In this document: one piece after another, positions 15,660-23,577 of the stretch
Layout of the letters: every line of letters begins with the position of its first letter
How positions within the stretch are numbered: the stretch's first letter is position 1
NCBI RefSeq assembly: GCF_029537395.1
Contig: NZ_CP120677.1
Span: forward strand, 310,001 to 374,000
DNA: 64,000 nucleotides
Source of the DNA: Tissierella sp. Yu-01
GTDB taxonomy: Bacteria; Bacillota; Clostridia; Tissierellales; Tissierellaceae
Direction of reading: 5' to 3'
Made by a program: the position numbers and the translations under genes
The notes under the pieces: model-generated
What the model was told of the DNA's origin: nothing
What the model saw: the letters and a program-made list of their open reading frames with translations, nothing else
Database searches by the model: none

Positions 15660-16628
15660 ATGTTGAAAATTTATGATGTGGAAGATTTATTTGATTCAAA
15701 AAGGAACATTAAATTACAAGGATTATTAAACATTCCAGATACAGGTATGAATCTTCCCTTTACCCGTATATCTGGGAGCACATATGGTAAAACGGTTTTA
15801 ATAACTGCAGGAATACACGGATGTGAATATGTGGGTATAGAAACATCTAAAAGACTTGCAAGAATAATTGATCCAGCTAAAGTCTCCGGAAATATAATAA
15901 TCATACATACAGTTAACTGCTCTGGATTCAGGGAAAGATTGGCAGGTGTTACAGCAGAGGACGGAGAAAATCTAAACAGAGTTTTTCCAGGAGATAAAAA
16001 TGGTAAGCCAAGTGAAAAACTGGCGTATTTTATTCTAAACTATTTATCTAAACCATCTGATTTTTATATTGATATGCATGGCGCGGATTTGCATGAAGCT
16101 ATAAAGCCATTGATTTTCTATCCAACTGCAGTGGATAAAGAGGTTTCCGAAATTTCAAGAAGGGCTGCAGAAGCTTCGGGATTTCCTTACCTTGTAGCAT
16201 CAGTTTCAAAAAGTGGTTCATATAGCAGTGCAGCTTCTGCAGGAACGCCAGGTATTTTAACGGAGCTTGGAGGAATGGGACTCTGGAATAAAGAAGAAGT
16301 GAACTCCTATACAGAAAAAATTCTTAGAATCTTAAATCACCTAGAAGTTTATAAAACAGATAATAAGTTTGATTCAGATTCTCAAACAACCTATTTCAAT
16401 CCTGTAAATGAGTTTGAAGCAGCTGAAGAAGGATTTTGGTATCCTTCCTTTAAAGTAGGGGACAGGGTAGCACAAGGGACTAAGATTGGTGAGATAAGAG
16501 ATGTCTTTGATAATTTATTGGAGGAATACTTTTCACCTGTTGATGGAATCATTTTATATCAGACAGTTGCTCTCTCTGTAAAAAAGGGAAAGTTTCTTTT
16601 CGCGATTTCATCTGTTAAGGATAACTAA
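15660..16628 (+). CDS. AstE/AspA-family (M14-like) zinc amidohydrolase
   Basis: This 322-residue enzyme belongs to the succinylglutamate desuccinylase/aspartoacylase group, which cleaves N-acyl amides. The zinc ligands are His53 and Glu56 in GIHGCEYVG and His140 in YIDMHGAD; Glu201 in LTELGG is the likely catalytic base. A C-terminal barrel follows (FKVGDRVAQGTKIGEI). It is the first gene behind the B12 riboswitch, 36 bp before the permeases. It may trim an acylated or peptide-like ligand brought in by the transporter, possibly a metal-binding one. The start at ATG 15660 fits GAGAGG upstream; an earlier GTG lies inside that site. Confidence 0.8.
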   Translation: MLKIYDVEDLFDSKRNIKLQGLLNIPDTGMNLPFTRISGSTYGKTVLITAGIHGCEYVGIETSKRLARIIDPAKVSGNIIIIHTVNCSGFRERLAGVTAEDGENLNRVFPGDKNGKPSEKLAYFILNYLSKPSDFYIDMHGADLHEAIKPLIFYPTAVDKEVSEISRRAAEASGFPYLVASVSKSGSYSSAASAGTPGILTELGGMGLWNKEEVNSYTEKILRILNHLEVYKTDNKFDSDSQTTYFNPVNEFEAAEEGFWYPSFKVGDRVAQGTKIGEIRDVFDNLLEEYFSPVDGIILYQTVALSVKKGKFLFAISSVKDN

Positions 16629-16664
16629 TAATGAATATAAAAAACTCTTAATGGAGGTGAAAAC

Positions 16665-17600
16665 TTGAGTTTTAAACAAATTGCTGCTAGATTAATGCAA
16701 ATAATGATATCTATTTTAGGGGTAAGTATTATAACCTTTGGCTTGATATATTTATCCCCGGGAGATCCTGCCGAATTATATCTGCTTGTAGGAGGAACTA
16801 AACCATCAAAGGAGCTTGTTGAACAAACAAGAATCGATATGGGCCTTGATAAGCCCTATGTAGAGCAATATGTAAATTGGCTAGGTAAGGCAATTAAGGG
16901 GGATTTAGGAATATCCTATGCTTCTAAGCTTCCTGTTACAGAGGTTCTGGTATCAAATATGAAATCAACAATTCAACTTGCTACTTCATCCCTTATACTG
17001 ATGCTTTTAATATCGGTACCTTTAGGTATTTTATGTGCTGTACATAAAAGTAGGTTAACAGATTTAATCATAAGAGGTATTTCTTTTTTAGGCATATCAA
17101 TGCCTAATTTTTGGATTGGTCTAGTTTTATTGTATGTTTTCGGTCTAAAATTGGGTTGGTTACCCATAGCTGACAGTGGAGCAGGAATTAGAAAGATGAT
17201 ATTACCTTGCATTACATTAGCTTTTTCAATGGCATCAAAATACACCAGGCAGATAAGAGCTTTGATGCTTGAAGAGCTGAAACAGGATTATGTAATTGTC
17301 AATAGAGCAAGGGGATTAAAAGAAGGTACCATATTATGGAGGCATATTTTGCCTAATGCGTTTTTTCCTCTGATAATTCTAGTGGGACTGTCCTTTGGCT
17401 CTTTACTTGGAGGGACTGCTGTTGTGGAAATAATATTTTCATGGCCTGGTCTTGGGAAGATGGCAGTAACAGCTATAAACAATAGAAATTATCCTATGGT
17501 TCAGGGCTATGTGTTGTTCATATCTCTTACATATATGATAATCAACTTGCTGGTTGATATAATTAACATGAACTTAGATCCAAGATTGAGGAAGAGGTAA
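16665..17600 (+). CDS. Dpp/Nik-type ABC transporter permease 1
   Basis: The 311-residue permease has six TM segments, the typical N-terminus ...ISILGVSIITFGLIYLSPGDPAE and the BPD_transp_1 EAA loop near RARGLKEGTILWRHILPNA. It starts at TTG 16665 after GGAGGTGA. It pairs with the next permease in a peptide/nickel-family importer under the cobalamin riboswitch. Confidence 0.9.
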   Translation: MSFKQIAARLMQIMISILGVSIITFGLIYLSPGDPAELYLLVGGTKPSKELVEQTRIDMGLDKPYVEQYVNWLGKAIKGDLGISYASKLPVTEVLVSNMKSTIQLATSSLILMLLISVPLGILCAVHKSRLTDLIIRGISFLGISMPNFWIGLVLLYVFGLKLGWLPIADSGAGIRKMILPCITLAFSMASKYTRQIRALMLEELKQDYVIVNRARGLKEGTILWRHILPNAFFPLIILVGLSFGSLLGGTAVVEIIFSWPGLGKMAVTAINNRNYPMVQGYVLFISLTYMIINLLVDIINMNLDPRLRKR

Positions 17601-17605
17601 TCCCT

Positions 17606-18436
17606 ATGAAAAAAATAATAGATTTTATTAAGAGAAACAAAATATTCGCTGTTTACTTACTGCTGGCAGTTACTTTGATTCTTATAGCAGTGTTTGCAGA
17701 ATATATTACTCCCAACAACCCATATGAAGGAGTCTTAGAAAATTCCCTAAATCCTCCGTCAGATCAATATCCCTTAGGTACAGACAAGTTAGGGAGATGT
17801 CTACTTTCAAGGATTATATTTGGAATGAGAGAATCCTTAAAACTATCCTTGAGTCTAGTTTTGGTTATATTTACTGTAGGTACTTCGCTTGGTGTTATTG
17901 CTGGATATTTTCACGGTGTTGTAGATATGGTTATTATGAGAATTTCCGATATAATGATTAGCTTTCCCGGAGTTGTACTGGCAATAGCAATTGCAGGTTT
18001 AATGGGTTCAAGCATGATGTATACAGTTATTGCCCTTGCGGCAATAAACTGGCCTAAATATGCAAAACTGTCAAGAAGTCTAGTTCACAGAATTAAAAAA
18101 AATGAATACATATCTGCTGCTGTGGTTACAGGAACAAAGACACATAATATACTGCTCCACTATGTTGTTCCTAATATTATACCTACAATGATAGTTACGG
18201 CAGTTATGGACATAGGAACTATGATGCTTGAGCTTGCTGGTCTTTCATTTTTAGGCTTTGGGGCGCAGCCTCCTACACCTGAGTGGGGACTTATGCTGAA
18301 TGAGGGCAGACAGTTTTTACAGATTAATCCGGGACTTATCATATTTCCTGGTGTTGCAATAATTATAACTGTTATAATATTTAACCTTTTAGGAGACAGT
18401 TTAAGAGACATTCTTGATCCAAGACAGGATATATAA
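17606..18436 (+). CDS. Dpp/Nik-type ABC transporter permease 2
   Basis: The 276-residue DppC/NikC-like permease has one N-terminal TM then five more, with HPLGTDKLGR-like YPLGTDKLGRCLLSRIIFG, and an EAA-type loop in ...THNILLHYVVPNIIPT. The C-terminus LRDILDPRQDI is standard for this family. It starts 5 bp after the first permease stop. Confidence 0.92.
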   Translation: MKKIIDFIKRNKIFAVYLLLAVTLILIAVFAEYITPNNPYEGVLENSLNPPSDQYPLGTDKLGRCLLSRIIFGMRESLKLSLSLVLVIFTVGTSLGVIAGYFHGVVDMVIMRISDIMISFPGVVLAIAIAGLMGSSMMYTVIALAAINWPKYAKLSRSLVHRIKKNEYISAAVVTGTKTHNILLHYVVPNIIPTMIVTAVMDIGTMMLELAGLSFLGFGAQPPTPEWGLMLNEGRQFLQINPGLIIFPGVAIIITVIIFNLLGDSLRDILDPRQDI

Positions 18437-18475
18437 TAATACTTAAAAATAATATGAGATGAAAAAGGAGAAAAT

Positions 18476-20065
18476 ATGAAAAAGATAATATCAATTTTAA
18501 TGGTAGTTATAATGATTACAGTGGCTTTTACAGGATGCACAAATGAAAGTGCACAGAATCCAGAACTAAACTTTAATTTAGAAAATGAAAATTCTACTAA
18601 AAAGCTTTCCGTGGGCGTTGTAAGCTTTGCAGATACTTTGGAACCAACTGAACAGTATTTTAGCTGGGTTGTTATGCGTTATGGAGTTGGTGAAACTCTT
18701 GTAAAATTCAATGATAAAATGGATGCTGAGCCATGGCTTGCTAAAAACTGGGGGCTTGCTGAAGACAATTTAACTTGGACCTTTGAAATAAGAGAAGATG
18801 TTAAATTCTCTAATGGAAATGAAATGACTGCAGAATCTGTGAAAAATTCTCTTGAGAGAACATTTGAGCTAAGCAAGCGTGCAAATTCGGACTTTTTCCA
18901 ATATGATTCAATAGAAGTAGAGGGAAATAATTTAATAATAAAAACAAAGGCTCCTACTCCTGGGCTTCCAGGATGCTTAGCTGATCCACTGTTTATCATA
19001 GTTGATACAACAGTAGATACAAGTAAATTCGCTATGGATGGCCCTATATGTACCGGTCCATACGTAGTTACTTTATTTGATAAGGAAAAATGTGTAGTTG
19101 TAAAAAATGAACATTATTGGGATGGAGAAGTACCTTATGATGAAGTTACTCTAATTGCAATAGATGATGTTACAACAAGAGCTATGAGTCTTCAATCTTG
19201 TGAAATAGATATGGCTGTTAATATAAGCAGTAGTGATTTACCTATTTTTGAAGGAAACGACGATTTTCATATACACACAATAGCGTCCTTAAGAACAGTT
19301 CTTTCCTTTATGAACCAAGAAGGGCCTTTAAATGATATAAAAGTAAGACAAGCTGTGATTAAAGCATTGAACAGACAAACCTATGCAGATGTTCTTTTAA
19401 ATGGTACATTTGAATCTGGGAAAGCTCCTATACCATCTTCCCTTGATTATGGATTTGATCAACTAAAGGATAAATATGTCTATGATTTGGAAGGAGCTAA
19501 ACAGCTGATAAAAGAAGCTGGCTACGTGGATTCAGATGATGACGGATTCGTAGAAAAGGATGGAGAAAAACTAACATTACAGTATGTTATATATGATAGT
19601 AGGGCCGAACTTCCTTTGTTAGCAGAAGCAACACAGCTTGATTTAAAGGAAATTGGAATAGATGTTAAAATTGAAAACTATGAATATACTACATTGCTGG
19701 ATATGCAGGAAACAGGAGAATATGATCTGCTAATTTGGAATGTTATAACTGCAAATACTGGTGATCCAGAAAATTATCTAAGAGAATACTGGAAAACAAA
19801 AACACCAGAAAATGATAATTCAAATACTGCAGGCTATAGTAGTCCAGAGTTGGATAAAGTCCTTGATACCTTAAGCAGCGAATTTGATGTAGAAAAACGA
19901 AAAGAATTAATAATTTCTGCTCAGCAGATAATCATGGATGATGCAGCTAGTATTTTCTATGCCTATCCTGAAACAAATATTATTTCAAATAAAAGGATTA
20001 CAGGTGTACGAATGTTTGCATCAGACTATTATTGGCTTACAAAAGATATAAAGCCTGCAGAATAA
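18476..20065 (+). CDS. Nickel/peptide-family ABC transporter substrate-binding lipoprotein
   Basis: The 529-residue SBP_bac_5 protein has lipobox FTGC (Cys21) and matches the NikA/DppA fold: LEPTEQYFSWVV, ...EPWLAKNWGLAEDNLTWTFEIREDVKFSNG, and a C-terminal lobe that includes YDLLIWN. The overall pattern is closer to NikA-like members than to classical OppA, which suggests a metal chelate or small ligand. Given B12 control, cobalt or a cobalt-metallophore complex is a reasonable guess, but the ligand residues cannot be confirmed by eye. Confidence 0.88.
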   Translation: MKKIISILMVVIMITVAFTGCTNESAQNPELNFNLENENSTKKLSVGVVSFADTLEPTEQYFSWVVMRYGVGETLVKFNDKMDAEPWLAKNWGLAEDNLTWTFEIREDVKFSNGNEMTAESVKNSLERTFELSKRANSDFFQYDSIEVEGNNLIIKTKAPTPGLPGCLADPLFIIVDTTVDTSKFAMDGPICTGPYVVTLFDKEKCVVVKNEHYWDGEVPYDEVTLIAIDDVTTRAMSLQSCEIDMAVNISSSDLPIFEGNDDFHIHTIASLRTVLSFMNQEGPLNDIKVRQAVIKALNRQTYADVLLNGTFESGKAPIPSSLDYGFDQLKDKYVYDLEGAKQLIKEAGYVDSDDDGFVEKDGEKLTLQYVIYDSRAELPLLAEATQLDLKEIGIDVKIENYEYTTLLDMQETGEYDLLIWNVITANTGDPENYLREYWKTKTPENDNSNTAGYSSPELDKVLDTLSSEFDVEKRKELIISAQQIIMDDAASIFYAYPETNIISNKRITGVRMFASDYYWLTKDIKPAE

Positions 20066-20078
20066 GGATAAAGTTAAT

Positions 20079-20861
20079 ATGTTATATATAAATGATTTAT
20101 CAATTCAATATGATAAAAAACAAGTTGTAAACAATTTCTCCCTTAAAGTTAATAAGGGAGAAATTGTAAGCATAGTAGGAGAAAGCGGAAGTGGGAAGTC
20201 TACTTCGATTAAAGCTATTTTAGGTATATTACCATCAAACGCTAGAATAACAAATGGAATCATAGAGTTTCAAGGGAAAAATCTCTTGAACTATAAAAAG
20301 GAACAATGGAATGAAATACGAAGTAAAAAAATATCCATGATTTTTCAAGATTCCGGGAATGCGTTCAACCCAATCAGAAAAATTGGTTCGGTGTTTATTG
20401 AATATATACGCACACATAGTAATATGTCGAAAAGAGATGCCTATGAAAAGGCTGTTGAGATGCTTAGACTCATGGAATTGCCTGATTGCGATAATATAAT
20501 GAAGAGCTATCCATTTCAATTGAGTGGCGGTATGAGACAAAGAGTAAGCATAGCCATGGCCATGACCTTTAAGGTTGATTTGCTATTGGCTGATGAGCCT
20601 ACCAGCGCTCTTGATGTCACCACACAGGCTCAGATAGTAAGACAGATGATGAAGCTTAGAGAAAATTATAATTCAGGAATTATAATGGTTACACATAATA
20701 TGGGTGTTGCAGCATATATGTCTGATAAGATCATAGTTATGAAAGATGGATGTATTATAGAAGCAGGGGATAAAAATGAGATAATTAAATCCCCTACCCA
20801 AGAATATACAAAAGAATTAATTGATTCCATACCTGATTGGGGTGGTGATATGATTGCATGA
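20079..20861 (+). CDS. Dpp/Nik-type ABC transporter ATPase 1 (DppD/NikD-like)
   Basis: The 260-residue ATPase has Walker A GESGSGKST, Q-loop FQDSGNAF, signature LSGGMRQR, Walker B LLLADEPTSALD and H-loop THNMG. It lacks the long C-terminal oligopeptide extension with the Fe-S Cys motif seen in many OppD proteins. It ends inside the start of the next ATPase gene, as expected for a heterodimeric pair. Confidence 0.93.
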   Translation: MLYINDLSIQYDKKQVVNNFSLKVNKGEIVSIVGESGSGKSTSIKAILGILPSNARITNGIIEFQGKNLLNYKKEQWNEIRSKKISMIFQDSGNAFNPIRKIGSVFIEYIRTHSNMSKRDAYEKAVEMLRLMELPDCDNIMKSYPFQLSGGMRQRVSIAMAMTFKVDLLLADEPTSALDVTTQAQIVRQMMKLRENYNSGIIMVTHNMGVAAYMSDKIIVMKDGCIIEAGDKNEIIKSPTQEYTKELIDSIPDWGGDMIA

Positions 20862-21810
20862 TACAAAGGAAAACATACTATTCGTAGAAAATATCAGCAA
20901 AGAATTTGATACTAATGACAATAGGAAAATATATGCTTTAAACAACATAAACTTTACTCTAAGGAAAGGACAAACCTTAGGAATTGTAGGGGAAAGCGGT
21001 TGTGGAAAAAGCACCTTAGCCAGAATTCTATTACAGCTTATACCACCTACAGAGGGGCGGATCTATTACAAGGATAAGGATATGTTAAACTTGAAGGGTG
21101 AATCTTTGAGACAGATGAGAAGAAATATACAGGCTGTTTTCCAAGATGTTGTAGGCTCCTTTAATCCTAAAATGAAAGTAAAGGATATAATATGTGCTCC
21201 TTTGCTGAATTATGGGCTGATAAAGAAAATCCAAGTTAGAAGTAAAGCTGAGGAACTTCTTTCAAGGGTGGAGCTACCTGAAAATTATGCAGATAAATAT
21301 CCTTTTTCTTTAAGCGGAGGCGAAAGACAAAGAGTGGGAATTGCAAGAGCATTAGCCCTTGAACCAGAGATTATTATTTGTGATGAAGCTACTTCTGCCC
21401 TTGATGTAACAATACAAAATAAAATAATTAACAAGCTTATAGAATTACAGAAGAAGCTAAATATTTCCTTGGTTTTCATAAGTCATGATCTAGCCCTAGT
21501 TGAAAGCGTCTGTCATAAAATCATAGTCATGTACTGCGGAAATATAGTTGAAATTATTGAGGGTCAATCTCTGAAGGAGCAGGCAAAGCACCCCTATACT
21601 AAAGCATTAATAGATTCTGCCTTTTCAGTGAATATGGATTTTAGCAAGAAACTTAAATGTATAGACGGTGAACCGCCTAACAATATAGGAGAGATAATAG
21701 GATGTACTTTCTATGGAAGATGTAATAACCATATGGATATTTGTAGAAAGGAAAAACCGTTGTTAAAAGAAGCTGAATCAAATCATTATTGTGCCTGCCA
21801 TTTATGTTAA
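20854..21810 (+). CDS. Dpp/Nik-type ABC transporter ATPase 2 (DppF/OppF-like)
   Basis: The 318-residue ATPase has Walker A GESGCGKST, signature LSGGERQR, Walker B IIICDEATSALD and H-loop SHDLALV. Its C-terminal tail contains GCTFYGRCNNHMDIC...HYCACHLC, the Cys-rich motif that binds a 4Fe-4S cluster in OppF/DppF-type proteins. The start is TTG 20854, with GGTGGTGA before it; a nearby ATG at 20858 is out of frame. This completes the riboswitch-controlled importer. Confidence 0.92.
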   Translation: MHDTKENILFVENISKEFDTNDNRKIYALNNINFTLRKGQTLGIVGESGCGKSTLARILLQLIPPTEGRIYYKDKDMLNLKGESLRQMRRNIQAVFQDVVGSFNPKMKVKDIICAPLLNYGLIKKIQVRSKAEELLSRVELPENYADKYPFSLSGGERQRVGIARALALEPEIIICDEATSALDVTIQNKIINKLIELQKKLNISLVFISHDLALVESVCHKIIVMYCGNIVEIIEGQSLKEQAKHPYTKALIDSAFSVNMDFSKKLKCIDGEPPNNIGEIIGCTFYGRCNNHMDICRKEKPLLKEAESNHYCACHLC

Positions 21811-21877
21811 GTTCAACAAATTAGTAATGGTCAGGTGATGTCATAAAATTGTTTGAATTTAAAACTAAGGAGGATAT

Positions 21878-22393
21878 ATGCTAGATCAAATAAGTATAAG
21901 AATTATAAATGCAGAAGAAGTACCTGTTGCTCAAGAGTTTTTATTTAGAATGGTAAAAGATTTATATAATTTTGATAGGCATCCAGTTTATCATAAAGAT
22001 ATTATAAATATGGAAGAAATCTACATTAATAAAAAAAGAAATTCTATTATGGGTGCTTTTACTCAGGATGGCTCTTTAATTGGGACAATAGCTGTCAAAC
22101 AATTTGACAATAGATTTATGGTTTTAAAAGGAATGTATAGAGGAGAATTAACGGCAGAAGTTGGAAGATGCTATCTAAATGAAGATTATAGGAAAAAAGG
22201 ACTGGGGTCTCTTTTGTTGGATAATTTAATTAAGTTTTGCAGGGAAAATGGCTACGAAAAGCTATACTTGCATACCCATAAGCACCTTCCAGGTGGATTT
22301 GATTTTTGGAGAAAGAAGGGCTTTATAGTTACTGTAGAAGAAGATAATATAGAAAAAAATGTACATATGGAAAGGGAAATACCACAGTATTGA
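21878..22393 (+). CDS. GNAT-family N-acetyltransferase
   Basis: The 171-residue protein has the GNAT core: AEVGRCYLNEDYRKKGLGSLLLDNLIKFCRENGY-type block, with the acetyl-CoA loop RKKGLG near the middle. The C-terminal strand FDFWRKKGF is also typical. It lies 67 bp after the importer ATPase and has its own AAGGAGG site. The substrate is unknown; it could still be on the B12-controlled transcript since no terminator is seen between them. Confidence 0.82.
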   Translation: MLDQISIRIINAEEVPVAQEFLFRMVKDLYNFDRHPVYHKDIINMEEIYINKKRNSIMGAFTQDGSLIGTIAVKQFDNRFMVLKGMYRGELTAEVGRCYLNEDYRKKGLGSLLLDNLIKFCRENGYEKLYLHTHKHLPGGFDFWRKKGFIVTVEEDNIEKNVHMEREIPQY

Positions 22394-22471
22394 ATATAAT
22401 AACTCAAAAATAACTCCGTTCCTTAGATTATTATTTTTATACTTTTCTTGTTAAAATTTTTCTATTAATAC

Positions 22472-22531
22472 TTGACATATAAAAAAGATAATGGTAATAT
22501 CTTGCTAAGTTAGCTAGAGTAACTTAGCAAG
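22472..22531 (+). promoter_or_regulatory. Promoter followed by a 12-bp-arm palindrome
   Basis: TTGACA (22472-22477), 17-bp spacer, TAATAT (22495-22500). Immediately after lies CTTGCTAAGTTA, seven bases, TAACTTAGCAAG (22501-22531): perfect arms that include a GTTAGC core. It could be an operator, a leader hairpin, or both. Confidence 0.7.
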
Positions 22532-22582
22532 ATTATGATTTACATTAGTGGAATGGAGACATTCCTTTTAATTTAAGGCTAG

Positions 22583-22600
22583 GGTTAGCATAAGCTAACC
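22583..22600 (+). promoter_or_regulatory. DtxR-like operator, site C
   Basis: GGTTAGCATAAGCTAACC has perfect 7-bp arms around ATAA and sits between the promoter at 22472 and the DUF2325 gene, next to its ribosome site. Confidence 0.72.
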
Positions 22601-22621
22601 GATATAAGAGGAGGAAAATAT

Positions 22622-22903
22622 ATGAGTATCGTAATTATTGGTGGGCATGATCGGATGGTTTCACAATATAACAATATCTGTAGATCGTATAAATGCAAGC
22701 TAAAGCTATTTACTCAGATTTCAAGTTGTTTTAAGAAACAAATCGGATGTCCTGATCTTATGATTTTATTCACAAATACTGTTTCACATAAGATGGTTGT
22801 TACAGCAGTTCAACAAGCAGAAAAAAATGGTGTAACCATAGCTCGTTCTCATTCAAGTAGTGGATCAGCGCTTAAAGAAATATTAGAAACATATTGCTAT
22901 TAG
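22622..22903 (+). CDS. DUF2325 family protein
   Basis: This 93-residue protein fits DUF2325: IVIIGGHDRM at the N-terminus, a central DLMILFTNTVSH strand, and ...GVTIARSHSSSGSALKEIL at the C-terminus. The start follows AGGAGG with normal spacing. Two iron-type palindromes upstream and the feo genes downstream imply control by iron. The function is unknown; its small Rossmann-like appearance suggests ligand binding. Confidence 0.85.
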   Translation: MSIVIIGGHDRMVSQYNNICRSYKCKLKLFTQISSCFKKQIGCPDLMILFTNTVSHKMVVTAVQQAEKNGVTIARSHSSSGSALKEILETYCY

Positions 22904-22944
22904 ATAGAATTTAACATTATTGTTAAAAAGATAATAAAAAGGGA

Positions 22945-23004
22945 TTGACACTTATATCCAATGAGAGTATGCTATAAATATAAATGATATTGATAATCAT
23001 TATC
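22945..23004 (+). promoter_or_regulatory. feo promoter with near-perfect Fur box
   Basis: TTGACA (22945-22950), 17-bp spacer, TATGCT (22968-22973). GATATTGATAATCATTATC (22986-23004) follows and matches the 19-bp Fur consensus GATAATGATAATCATTATC at 18 positions. This box is different in sequence from the GTTAGC palindromes nearby. Confidence 0.88.
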
Positions 23005-23021
23005 AAAGAGATGGAGGAGAT

Positions 23022-23240
23022 ATGAATATGACGCTTGCTATGGTTCCATTGGGAGAAACCAAGGTGATTTCAGCATTTAGAGGTAAGAATGATATGAAAC
23101 GTCGCCTTCAAGATTTAGGTTTTGTAAAGGGTGAGGTAGTACAGGTTTTAGGTGAAAATCAATCTGGTCTTATTTTGTTGGTAAAAGGTGTTAAGATTGC
23201 ACTTAATCGTGGATTAGCTTCGACAATAATAGTAGCTTAA
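23022..23240 (+). CDS. feoA: Ferrous iron transport protein A
   Basis: The 72-residue SH3-like FeoA protein has ...VPLGETKVISAFRGKNDMKRRLQDLGFVKGEVVQVL, the core of the family. It acts in the cytoplasm with FeoB during Fe(II) uptake. ATG 23022 or ATG 23028 may be the start; GGAGGAGA ends at 23020, so 23028 has the better spacing. It lies just behind the Fur box and precedes a second feoA. Confidence 0.9.
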   Translation: MNMTLAMVPLGETKVISAFRGKNDMKRRLQDLGFVKGEVVQVLGENQSGLILLVKGVKIALNRGLASTIIVA

Positions 23241-23270
23241 GATTTAGATTTTATACAAGGAGGAATGATG

Positions 23271-23492
23271 ATGACGTTAAAGGATTTAAAGCCAGGTGAA
23301 GAGGGAACAGTTATATCCATAGGAGAGAAGTGTCCAATGAGAAGAAGAATTATGGATATGGGAGTTACTCCAGGAACAGTAATAAAGGTAATTAAGGTAG
23401 CACCTTTAGGAGACCCTATAGAAGTAAATATTAGAGGATATGAGCTAAGTCTTAGAAAGTCAGAAGCTGAAAATATTCAAATACAGAGGTAA
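23271..23492 (+). CDS. feoA: Ferrous iron transport protein A, second copy
   Basis: This FeoA domain of 73 residues reads LKDLKPGEEGTVISIGEKCPMRRRIMDMGVTPG, with the arginine-rich MRRRIMDMG segment. Three ATGs occur in a row; the third (23271) has the best distance, 7 bases, from AAGGAGG. Tandem FeoA proteins before FeoB are common in Clostridia. Confidence 0.92.
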   Translation: MTLKDLKPGEEGTVISIGEKCPMRRRIMDMGVTPGTVIKVIKVAPLGDPIEVNIRGYELSLRKSEAENIQIQR

Positions 23493-23496
23493 GAGA

Positions 23497-23556
23497 TTGA
23501 TCTGTATAATTAATTATTATATATTTAGTTTTGCAATATAGTTAGCTTAAGCTAAC
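23497..23556 (+). promoter_or_regulatory. Internal feoB promoter candidate and DtxR-like operator, site D
   Basis: TTGATC (23497-23502) and TATATT (23520-23525) are 17 bp apart. GTTAGCTTAAGCTAAC (23541-23556), a perfect 16-bp palindrome, is just downstream. It lies between the second feoA and feoB, so feoB may have an extra iron-responsive start or be subject to a roadblock within the operon. Confidence 0.7.
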
Positions 23557-23577
23557 CAAAAACAAGGAGGAGAATTT

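Noticed and set aside
18160-18540. 126-residue minus-strand frame over the permease/SBP junction
   Set aside because: Covers two well-supported plus-strand genes; no conserved motif.
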